Assembly (NCBI GenBank): GCA_036429605.1
Contig: JAVFKD010000016.1
Location: forward strand, 4,154,001-4,218,000
Origin: Cladobotryum mycophilum
Taxonomy: Eukaryota; Ascomycota; Sordariomycetes; Hypocreales; Hypocreaceae
Length of the DNA: 64,000 nt
Direction of reading: 5' to 3'
Shown one piece after another: positions 25,948 to 37,200 of the stretch (the stretch's first letter is position 1; every line of letters starts with the position of its first letter). A program made the position numbers and the translations under genes. Below the pieces are notes generated by a model. The model saw only the letters and a program-made list of their open reading frames with translations, ran no database searches and had not been told where the DNA came from.

Positions 25948-26066
25948 ACATACAACAGCCGGTGTTCGCTGGTGGTCACCCACCCAACTACTAATCTGCC
26001 GGTCAGGAGGTTATCTATGGGGGAGCGGACGGGACCCCGAGTTCTCTCCTGCCTATGGTCGTATGT
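25948..26066 (-). rRNA. 5S ribosomal RNA
   Basis: On the minus strand, 26066 down to 25948 reads as a 119-base 5S rRNA of Pezizomycotina type. The 5' end ACATACGACC pairs with the 3' end GTTGTATGT to form helix I (nine pairs including one G-U). The conserved segments are in the right order: GTCCCGTCCGCTC in the loop B/C region, CATAGATAA, then GTAGTTGGGTGGGTGACC and ACCAGCGAA in the loop E/helix IV region. Five T follow immediately, as expected for an RNA polymerase III terminator. Filamentous ascomycetes scatter single 5S genes through the genome, so a lone copy here is normal. It looks intact by eye; transcription is not shown. Confidence 0.93.
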
Positions 26067-29000
26067 GGTGGATGATGTTGAACGCGTGGGTTATGTGAGC
26101 ATCCGCTTTGCCAGTTTAACCCCAGACAATGGCATACTGCCATCTTGTCCATCTCACACCTTGATTGATCGACATCCTCTTACTCCATCACTTGCATCAA
26201 AACGAAATGAAACCGCAAACAAATGCTGTAATCGTGACGTTGATATGCATCCGAGCAGTTGTGAGCCTTCATTTCCCTTGCATAACTGGCTCAAGGCCAT
26301 CGTGATGGGGGTCCCTGCGGCGCTGTCACATTGAGGCATCTTCAGCTGATAGAACAGCGTTGGAATTTCAAGGTGGGTCGATCCCAGAGACAAACCGCCA
26401 TAAATGTCAATGCGAAAGAGAGACAATTCTCAGCAGAATACGCATCCTTGCCATCATCAGTTACGCGCCGGCCCTGCTGATCTGTTTCTTGAACGCCCCT
26501 CTTACCCCGCCACAGCAAGCTTCATCTGGTGTTATGTGCCGTGCCGGCAGCATTCACTTACTCATGACATGCTTCTTCATTTATCGCGAAATCCCGACTA
26601 TGGTTCTGGATTGTTAGTTTGGACACAACTGAATCAGGCTTGAAGGACCGTGCCTTGACGGCTTCCCCAGGCTGGAACATCTCATCGGTCAACTTCTTTA
26701 GTTGGGCAGCAATGTCCGGGTATTATCAGAATACCTACACAAGGAAAAAAACGTGCTTGAGAATGGGGGCAAACCTGCGACTTTGATACTACCAATTGTT
26801 TGCCTCGTCACCATCACAATGTGACACTCGCACGGATTGGTGGGAAATGCTGGTGAGACCAGCTATCATCCTTCGGGAGTTACTGAATTGAAGGGAGCGT
26901 CAGCAGCCCAACGTCGCCGTCAAGGTGTGAGCATGAGTTTTGCATCGTTCTGGAATCCTCGGATTGAAAAGGATGGCACATATTAACGCCATTGCCGACG
27001 GAAATAGCGCAGCGATGGCTCTTCGCGAGGGTAGATGGCGCATTAGGATGGCAAACTTCTCCCAGGGGTTAGAACACTGCAGCCGGACACGAAGCCAAAT
27101 CAGGCAAGCTGAACTACGGCATCAAAGCTGTCGCATTCCACCTGGGACATGCAGTGAAAAGGAGAATGAGAGGAACTATTATGTAGGTACGCGTGAAGCT
27201 TGGCAGGCTATCACTGCACATACACAGATGCACGGGGTTGGGCAGAATTGTCAGTTTGTGGGAGGCGGACCCAGGGACTTCTACGGCGGGTCTCGTAACT
27301 TGCTGAGGTGGGCAGACTGGAATACGCACTGACTGGCGTGAGGACAGACCAAGACGGCCCATACCTTGCTCAAGTCTTCGAAATTATGCACAATTAATTA
27401 CTCAGGCCACTATATCGATATGCTCTTCGCTCCGGTCTTCATTCCCGGACTGCCCATTCTCTGGTTTGAGAAAACAGGCAGAATCTTTCGTAGTCTTTGG
27501 TCTGGACTCAACCCTTGTTCCATTAAACAATACAACATCGGTGTCAACTAGCCGCCGTCAACAAGGTCAATGTTAGTGTCTCTTGAACCTAACCCGGGAC
27601 GGCACGGCAGCCACTTTTCTTGTAGCCTTGAGTGCAACATCGGGTATGCAAAAGACTTGGACTTGCTTGTTTCCCCCTCATACCGTCTTGTGCTGATGGG
27701 CTGAGACTTTGACATTGGGGAACCTGGCTGTACAAGTACTTGTAACAACTTGCGAAGTGGGGGCCATCTCTCGTCGGCATCCGCTCAGGCCTTTGCTTTA
27801 AAGTGAGACTCCCCTTTCTTCTTTTGGCCGTGCTAAGGCAAAAGCCGCAATCACTAAAGATGCACATCTCCTCTACATTTCCAGAAGGAGAGACCCTTAA
27901 CCTCTGGGTGTCAATCCCCCTGGGTTGACAGCAGGGGAGAAGAATGGCGCTATTAATATAATGCGATTCCTTTCTGTTGGTTGACGCCACTTGTTCCAGT
28001 TTGGACCTCGCATTTTTTTTTTTTTGATGTTTGTGACTCTTTGTTTCATGACACGGAAAAGTCAACAAGTCTTACAAGTATGCTGATCATCATGCTGAGT
28101 AAACGCGTTCTCCTCCCCAGCCTTTCGCTTAACAGCACCCCTGAACGACGGGCACCACATGTGGAGGTGGCGCCAACATCCCCGTATGGTTCGTTTCGGA
28201 CAGTTCGTTCGGAAAATTATGAACTCGCAAGATGGAGCCCGGAGCCCGGAGCGCATATGCCAAGGCAGTCGCACACACCCACAATGGGTAATCTCCCCAC
28301 TCACACTGACTTACAATTGACGTCCATCGGTGACCAACAAGCCAAAGAGGAATGTTAATGAGTTGCCTCGGATTCTGACTAGCGTCGGTATAGTCCTTCA
28401 ACATGTGCCTCTTGGTCTCATGTTAGTCCTAACCTAGTATCTATTAGGCTACTCATCACCATACTGCACAGAGTTAGACAGGCACTCCACTGTCAGCTAA
28501 AAAATGTTCCAAAGCCAATGCCATGGTTAGATTAGAAATGCATCACGGGGCGCTTCTCTACGGTCCTGGATCAACTTACCGAGGGAACCCTAACCCTACC
28601 AGCCGGCTTGGGAGAAGGAGGAACGGTTACTCCGGCCGGCATCCCTTTGCACTACATGCCACTCAGAGGCTTTGGCCTCTTGGCAATGAAAGGCATGGGA
28701 GAGACACCTTTAGCAGCGTGGGGACAGCACTGTCAACACAACATGCCAATCTCACCTATACATCGGGGGTCTCAGATTTGACATTCTACACTCTCTTCTG
28801 CATTGATTCCAAGCCGCTCACACCCACCTCTCTGATGGCTGTTGGGAAAGCCCGCACGGAGACCCGGCGGTGAGAATTTGGATAGACGTCCGAGGCGCAC
28901 GAGCTCTCACATGGAGTTTGGTTGCCATTTGACTCTTGTATCGTATGGGTGTCTAAGGTCTTGCTTGATGCGGGCTAGTTGTGTATGTGTGTGTTACACA

Positions 29001-29339
29001 TCTCCGTTCACAAAGTCTTAGACAAGACGAGTTGTATTCTCATGCAAGTTGCGGTCAGGTAAAACAAAATGGTGGTGTATGTCTGGCAACATGGAAATTT
29101 ATTGTCCGTGCAAAAGATGCGTATATGTATGCAGTTTGGGTACTTCTTCTCAGTCTTCAAGTACTGCATAAGGATACACTCATTCTCACGACATATATCT
29201 AGTAGAGAGAGTACGACTTAATACACACTCCTTGATATTGATAAACCAGAACAGGCTCTTTTGAATCCTTTTGAAAAGCCTCCCCACTTATTAATTATTC
29301 AAACCTTTTAATACATTTTCAAACAAACGGAAAGACAAC
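26067..29339. other. Gene-poor spacer, right half, with NRPS promoter
   Basis: About 3.3 kb between the 5S rRNA gene and the peptide synthetase start. No supported protein gene; frames at 26940-27332 (+) and 27589-28068 (-) lack family motifs. A 13-base poly-T lies at 28013-28025. The 60 bases before the synthetase ATG are AT-rich (29281-29340) and end in GACAACATG, a good fungal start context. No transposon remnant was recognised. Confidence 0.5.
28013..28025 (+). repeat. Poly-T tract (13 T)
   Basis: A simple 13-base T run in the spacer, 1.3 kb upstream of the peptide synthetase. There is no gene beside it, so I do not read it as a polymerase III terminator. Confidence 0.85.
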
Positions 29340-31265
29340 ATGATGCCTCAGGAGACTCAGCTGTCCCAAACCGGACAGGCTGGCGCCAGCAACCAGGACC
29401 TCGACCAGATCTGGGCCTGGAACGAGACAGTTCCACGAAAAGTGGAAGCTTGTGTGCACGAATTAATCTCCAAGAAAGCTCAGGAGAACCCAACAGCACC
29501 AGCGATCTGTGCATGGGATGGCGACCTCACATATGGACAACTTGACGACTTATCGACGGCACTGGCATGCCATCTGGCAGAGAAGGGCGTGGCGCCCGGC
29601 AGCATCATACCGTTATGTTTCGAAAAATCCAGATGGATGCCAGTGGCCGCCCTAGCCGTCATGAAGACGGGCGCTGCCTCAGTCGCCTTAGATATCACAC
29701 AACCGGAGGAGCGACTGCAATCAATTATCTCACAAGTAAACCCCCTGTGATCCTCTCCGCAGGGGCGCAAGAGGAACTTGCACGAAGACTGTCAGACTGC
29801 GATATCGTCGTCGTCAGCGAAACAAGTCCTCAATCAGATCCCATTCAGCGACAGGAACTCCCGACTGTTCGACCTTCGGATGTGCTCTACGTCGTTTTCA
29901 CATCGGGCAGCACCGGAACGCCAAAGGGAGTTCTCATTGCGCACACCCATTTTAGCAGCGCAATCTTTCATCAGCAAAAGACCCTTGGACTCACTCCCAG
30001 CTCCAGGGTCTTCGATTTCGTATCTTATGCCTTTGACGTCTCTTGGCTTAATTCGCTACAGGCGCTTGCAGCAGGGAGCTGCCTGTGCATCCCATCTGCC
30101 GAGGAACGGCAAAACGACATTGTCGGCTGTCTCGAGAGATACCAAATTACTTTTGCATTCTTCACGCCTTCGCTGGTCCGCATGATTGGGCCCGAAGCGC
30201 TCTCACGATTAACTACCTTGCAGCTGGGTGGCGAGGCGGTGTTGCCGGACGACGCATCTCAAATCAGCGAGAATGTCCACGTTCAAGTTATTTACGGCCC
30301 TTCGGAATGCACACCATACAGCACGGTGGGAGATTTCAATGCTGCCAACGTTTCCATCGGCAGGGGCATTGGAACTTGTACGTGGGTAGTTGACGCTGAC
30401 GACCCGGATGTTCTAGCACCATTGGGAGGTGTCGGCGAGTTGTGGATCGAGGGACCTCTCGTCGGGTACGGATACTACAACAATACCGACAAGACCGCAG
30501 CTTCGTTTGTGCAGGACCCGGCGTGGCTACTAAAGGGCTCCCCTGAGTACCCCGGACGTAAGGGGCGGCTTTACCGTACGGGAGATTTGGTTCGATATAC
30601 CGAAGACGGATCCATCACTTTTGTCGGGCGTATGGATAACCAAGTCAAGGTTCGTGGCCAGCGTGTCGAGTTGGGCGACGTTGAACACCATGTACGACGC
30701 GCCCTCGGGGCTACTTCCACTGTTCAGCACATTACCGCCGAGGTTATTTACCCACCAGAACTGCACAGCGGTATTCTGGTCATCTTCCTAACCCTCGAAG
30801 GCGCCAAGGACATGCCAGAGGAGGAGCATAGCAGCTCGGTGAAGGAGGCAGCGGCTGGCCTGAACGACATTTTGGAACAATCTTTGCCAGTCTACATGGT
30901 ACCCTCGGCTTATCTGCCGATTCAGAGGCTTCCGATGACTGCCTCTGGTAAGACTGACAGACAGAGTCTTCGCAAGGTCGGACCGGCCCTGTGGTTGGAG
31001 CATCGTGGAACTGATACGGCTGACGATGATGAGTTTGAGGAGCCCACAACTGACATCGAGAAGCTCCTTCAGGAAGTCTGGATGTCGGTGCTCAAGCTTT
31101 CGGCTTCAGAAGTCTCGGTCGAGAAGGATTTCATGCGATTGGGGGGCGAGTCTATTACAGCCATGCAAGTGGTTGGCCAATGCAGGCAGCGTGGCGTCGC
31201 CGTCACCGTCACCGATATCCTTCGGGCCAAAACTATCCGCAAACTTGCGACCTGCTGTGAGGCGG
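29340..31265 (+). other. NRPS module 1 (A-T), initiation
   Basis: The adenylation domain begins within 20 residues of the start codon. Its ten specificity residues, placed by eye against GrsA, read D V L F Q G I P Y K. Unlike the other six A domains it has YGPSE rather than YGPAE. The carrier serine is at about 31151 (GGES). The carrier sequence (SITAMQVVGQCR) resembles those of modules 2, 5 and 6. The frame break at 29741-29745 falls in this A domain, before the FTSGSTG motif. Confidence 0.8.
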
Positions 31266-34200
31266 TAACACAAGCTGACTCTCAACAGGAAGGCGAGAAT
31301 GAGAGCGAACGTGAGCGGCAGCGAACATTACTGAGTGAGCAACTGGGAGTCAAGCCAGAAGATGTTACAGATGTACTGCCCTGCACACCGGTGCAAGAGG
31401 GTATGCTGCTCAGTATCCAGAATGAAGTGGCTTCATACGCCATGCACTGGGTTTGGCAGCTTGTCAATACTGGTGACAGCCCGCTCTCTGCTGAACGTCT
31501 GGAAGCTGCTTGGAAGGCTGTTGCTAGCCGCCATACGATCCTCTCTACCGTCTTCAGCACACATCCCGAAAACGGCGATTTCGTACAAGTCGTCCTCAAG
31601 AAGCCGGAAATTCGAGTCTCGTCCCTACTTTCACAGAAGCCCATCGAAGCCCTCGCTGCTCTGAGGGGCCCCGAATTCGCAGCCCAAGAGCCTCGCCATT
31701 TCTTGACCATTTGCCAATCGGAATCTGGCGAGATTGGCTGCAGGCTAGATATTAACCATACTCTCCTCGACGGCATGTCCCTTGATGTGTTATTGCATGA
31801 CCTCACTAGGGAGTATAGTGGTCTGGATGCGTTGGAGGCTCCGGCCTTTGGTGAAATGGTTCGTTTTATTAATGGTCGACCCGAGGAGCAGAACTTGGCT
31901 GCCTGGACCTCGCTCCTCTCTGGCGTTGAGCCTTGCCAATTTCCGCTCTCGGGAGCAGCCTCGACAGCACAAGACACTCGTGGCCGCATCACTCTTCCCG
32001 AAGCTACGACCGCAACCATTGCAGGATTCTGTAAGGATATGAGAATCACCCGTTCGGTATTCCTCCAAATCGCCTGGAGCATGGTCCTCGCGCACTTCAC
32101 CGGACAGAACGATATCGTCTTTGGCTATGCTTCTTCCGGCAGAGATGCCCCCATCGATGGAATCGAGAGAATGATGGGACCTTTAGCCAACTTGCTTATC
32201 GCTAGAATCGACTTGCGCGCTTCGCTGCGAGAGGTCCTCGAGAAGACAGCCGACAACTCCATCGAGCACCTTGGACTCCAACACGTTTCCCTGGGTAAGA
32301 TCCAGCGCGCCCTTGGCCTGTCTGGTAAGCAACTGTTCAACACTGCGCTCACATTTAGGGAACCGGGAGAAATGGACAAGGACACCGAATCGAGCATTTC
32401 ATTCGTCGAGAAGGATGTAGAGGATGCCAACGAATTTGATCTGAGCTTAGATACCTTCCTCAACGGCGACGTGACCGAGGTCTCTGTCTTTTTCCGCGTC
32501 AACAGACTGAGCCAGCAGGTTGTTCAGGAAATCAGCTCTTCTCTTGTTTCTGCGATTGAATATCTTACCTCTGAGACTTCTCTGGAGAAGTCTCTTTCCG
32601 GAGCCTTGTTCCAGCATCTTGTTGGAGCCGACCAGGTTGCTGCCTCCGCCTTTTGGGAGGCACAATTCGCCGGCCAACAGGGTATTCACTTTACGCTCCC
32701 CAAGACTGAGGCTTACCGTTCCGAAGTCAACAAATCAATTGGCTTGGAGGTTTCTGGAATTGACTGGAGCGCCCAGGGCTTTGATGCAACAACCATCATT
32801 CGGGCTGCGTGGGCGGCCGTCCTTGCGCGAAGAACTGGAGCGGAAGAGGCGCTCTTTGGAGAAGCTCTCTGCGGCCATGTTGTGCCGATCAGGGTGCAGC
32901 TGGACTGGAATTCCAGTATCAACCAGCTCCTGAGGGTTGTACAGGGCCAAGCTTTGGATATGGCACCCTTCAAGGCCACTGGTCTGCAGTGGATTCGTCG
33001 TCTCAGTGATGAGGCCGCCTTGGCTTGTGACTTCCAGGTGCTTTTGGCTATTGACAATACTTCCGATAACCAGTCTTATGGCTCGTACGCCATTGTGGTT
33101 GAAGCCAACGTCAAGGAGAACGGTGTTGCCTTGACTGTCGGTTTCGACTCTCGCCTCATTGAAGAGTCTCACGTCGCTCGTCTCGCCAACCAACTTGATT
33201 CCGTCCTTCATCAATTTTCTCAGGTAAAGATTGGCCAAGCATCCGCAGTCGGGCAGCGAGATCTCGACGATATTTGGAGCTGGAACGCAGAGGTGCCCGA
33301 GTCGGTTCAGAGTTGTATCCATGATCTCATTGCACAGCGAGTTCAGGAGCAGCCTGACGCACCGGCCGTCTCTGCCTGGGATGGTGATTTGACCTATGCT
33401 GAACTGGATAATCTCTCCAGCAAGTTGGCACACCAACTTGTCGCAAAGGGCATCGCACCCGGAGGCATTGCACTTCTATGCTTTGAGAAATCTATGTGGA
33501 TGCCTGTGGCAACTGTGGCGGCCATAAAGGCTGGTCTGGGTTCTGCTGCGGTCGATACCACTCAACCTGAGGAGCGACTTCGGGGCATTGCATCACAGTT
33601 ACAGCCTGTCGTTGTCCTGACATCTGCTGCTAGCCAAGCTCTTGCTAATGAGCTTTCCGCATCTTGCGATGTTGTTCTCGTTGGCCATGACCAGCTCTCT
33701 AGCCCATCCGATGTCGAGACCACTCTACCTGCAGTCAGCCCCTCTGATCTACTCTACATCGTCTTCACATCCGGTAGCACAGGTGTACCAAAGGGAGTGT
33801 TGATTACACACGCGAACTTTAGCAGCGCTGTTGAATACCAGCAAGAAGCTCTTGGCCTGCAGCGAGACTCTCGAGTTCTCGACTTTGCTTCCTATGCCTT
33901 TGATGCTGCTTGGCTGAACTTGCTCAACGCCTTTACTGTTGGAGGTTGCTTGTGTATCCCTTCTGCTGATGAGAGACAGAATGACCTGTCCGGTAGTATT
34001 GTCAAGTATAAGGCAACATGGGTGCAACTCACGCCATCAATCGCTCGATCTGTGGAGCCCGAGGCACTTGCCCATCTGTCTACCCTTCTACTTGGAGGTG
34101 AAGCGTCTCTCCCGTCTGATGCTCTCCTTCTCGGTGACAAGGGACAAGTCAAGAACCCTTACGGTCCTGCCGAGTGTACACCCATCAGCACGGTATCCAA

Positions 34201-37200
34201 CCTCACTGCTAATGTTACGATCGGCCGAGGTACTGGTACCTGCACCTGGGTCGTTGATGCTGATAACCAAGATCTGCTTGTACCAATTGGATCGGTTGGT
34301 GAGCTCTGGGTTGAAGGACCCCTGGTTGGAAAGGGTTACTTGAACAGCCCTGAGAAGACAGCCGAGGCTTTCGTGACTGATCCTGCTTGGTTGCTTCGCG
34401 GCACATCCAAGAGACCCGGTCGTCATGGTACTCTCTATCGAACCGGTGACTTGGTCCGTTACAACGAAGATGGAACCCTCGTCTTCTTTGGCCGTAAGGA
34501 TAACCAGGTCAAGATCCGGGGTCAACGTGTCGAGCTTGGTGAGGTTGAGCATCACGTCCTCCAAGCCTTGGACACTTCCATTGCTGGAAATGCCAAGGTC
34601 GTCGCCGAGGTTATCCGACCACAAGATTCTGGCCGCGTTGTCCTCGCTGCCTTTGTGTGCTTGGATGGTGCGAGCAGCATGTCGGAAAAGGAACACGATG
34701 CTGCAGTTCGACAAGCTACTTCTGGACTGATTGATAGTTTGTCCCAAGTCTTACCCGTGTACATGGTTCCCACCGTGTACATTCCTCTCCAGGCATTGCC
34801 AATGACACCGACAGGTAAGACTGATCGTCGACGCTTGCGAACCATGGGTGTCTCTCTGTGGAACAAGCATGGCGTTGCCTCTGAAGAAGAGGAGGAGTCG
34901 ATTGCTCCCTCTACTGAGATGGAGACCCTCTTGCAGGAGGTGTGGATGGCAGTGCTCAAACTCGACGCCGCCGAAGTCCCTGTCAACAAGTCCTTTACAA
35001 GACTCGGCGGTGACTCCATCACTGCCATGCAGGTCGTCTCTCGATGCCGTGCCCGAAATGTCATCACCAAGGTCGCGCATGTCCTAAAGGCAAACTCAAT
35101 TATTAGCCTCGCATCCCAATGCCAAGTTAAGCAGAGCCAGACCGAAAGCGCACCTGCAGAGAATACCACCCCCAAGAAGCAGTTCTGCTTGTCACCAGAG
35201 CAGCTACCCGGTTTGGGTTTCAAGCCAGAGGAGGTCTCAGAGGTATACCCTTGCTCATCGTTGCAAGAGGGTATCTTGATTAGCACCACAAAGGGAGTGG
35301 CTACCTACTCTAGTGCACTCGTCTGGCAGATTACCTCTGCCACTAGCATTTCCCCTTCAAGACTTGACGCTGCCTGGAAGACTGTGGCCAAGCGCCATAC
35401 CATCCTGTCTACTGCCTTTGCTCTCCACCCCAACGGCGAAGGATTTGTTCAAATTGTGCTCTCAAATGCCGAACCCCGTGTGATTCACATCACAGCTAAC
35501 TCCGAGAGCGCTACCGAAGCCCTATCTCTCCTTACTGCGCCCGAGTTTGCTGCTAACAAGCCTCAACATGCCCTTACCATCTGCGTCTCTACTACTGGTG
35601 AAGTCGCCTGCCGCTTGGATGCTCACCACTCTCTTATCGATGCCGTCTCTTTGTCAGTCCTTCAGCAAGAGATTGCTGTCGCCTATGATGACGTTACTCT
35701 TCCAGTGGTCTCCAACTTCAGCGACTTTATCCAGCACATCACCACCGATACCTCCAAGGCAGAGACTTTGAAGTCTTGGACGGACTTTCTCGACGGTGTT
35801 GAGTCCACCATTTTCTCTTCCAAGCAAACATCTACTGCTTCCGAAGCCGAGGATCTCCGGGGTCGCATCACTCTCCCTCCGAGGCCGGCCTCAGAGATTA
35901 CGGACTTCTGCAAACGCTTGGGCATCACGCGTTCGGTCTTCCTTCAAGTCTCTTGGGCGGTCGCTCTCTCACAGTTCACCGGCACCCAAGAGGTTTCCTT
36001 CGGATACATTGCTTCCGGAAGAGACACCCCGATTGATGGCATTGAATCCATGGTCGGGCCATTGGCCAACCTGCTCCTTAACCGCATTAGCCTCCAGTCT
36101 CCATTGAACGATGTGCTGCAAACTACTTCTGACAATTTGATTCAGCACCTTTCCATGCAGCATGTATCCCTTGCTGAGGTCCAGCACGAACTGGGACATG
36201 CTAGCCAACAGCTGTTCAACACTGCCATTTCTGTTGTTGAATCTGACCGTACCGAGATTACCAATGAGCGGTCCATCACTCTGAAGATTCATGACTTCAA
36301 GGATTCGAACGAGTTTGACATGATGCTCAAGACCAACATTGAGGGTGCTGATTTGGAAGTACATCTCGAATTCAGAGAGCTCCAGGTCTCCAAGCAAGAT
36401 GCAACGGAAGTTTCCAAAGTTTTCAACAAGGCGGTTGACTTCCTCTTGGCATCCGAGTCCCAGAACGATGGCCTCTACAACTCTTTCTTCCAGCACTTGG
36501 TTGGCGCTGATGAGACTTCGGCAAAGAGCTTCTGGGCTTCTCAATTCGCAGGCTTGGAAGGAACTGTGTTCCCATCTCTGAAGAAGTCTACTGTTTCTCC
36601 CATCGTTGACAGCGAAATCATTCACAAGGCCACCGGAATCACTTGGAGCAGCACCTTTACACCTGCCACCATTATTCGCGCCGCTTCCTCCATCATCGCG
36701 GCCAAGTACACAAACTCGACCGAAGCCATCTTTGGTACCACAACTAAATCTAACGACAAGGTGCCAGTTAGAGTCTTGGTCAACTGGGAGCAGAGTGTTG
36801 AGCACCTCCTCCAGTCCGTTAACGACCAAACTCTAGCCATGGCTCCCTTTGAGCGAACTACTCTACAGCGAATCCAGCGCATGAGCCCTGAAGCAGCTCT
36901 TGCCTGTGAGTTCCAAACCCTCATCGTCAATTATGAATCTGCCGAGTCATTTAAGGATGATGAATCTTTGGGAGCATATGCTCTCGTAATTCACTCCCGC
37001 ATCACAGACAGCGAGGCTGAGCTGCTTTTCAAGTTCGACTCTCGTATCGTACAAGAAGCACAGGTCAAGCGTATTGCTTCATTGTTCGAGCACGTTCTTC
37101 TTGCCCTGGCTGATTTTTCCAAGGCTGATGAGAAGCTTGAAGTCGTTGCAAGCATTAGTCCCAAGGACTTGACTGATGTCTGGAGCTGGAATGCCAACTT

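Noticed and set aside
25873..26334. 153-codon plus-strand frame
   Set aside because: It runs across the 5S rRNA gene in antisense, and its translation has no protein family features.
27589..28068. 159-codon minus-strand frame
   Set aside because: It crosses a poly-T tract and gives a lysine-rich low-complexity translation without a domain.
28585..28600. Telomere-like AACCCTAACCCTA
   Set aside because: Only two units in the middle of a contiguous sequence; chance or a trivial interstitial copy.
22417..29339. Mobile element or CRISPR-like repeats in the spacer
   Set aside because: No terminal repeats, target duplications, transposase or polymerase motifs, and no regular direct repeats were seen.
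29736..29762. A GT...AG segment that could be an intron in the first adenylation domain
   Set aside because: It is only 27 bases and a multiple of three, so it cannot restore the frame; it also lacks a branch site.
31282..32100. Antisense frame of 272 codons opposite the peptide synthetase (also 35969-36829 and 34552-35289)
   Set aside because: Long antisense frames are expected opposite a strongly codon-biased gene; the translations have no domain signature.
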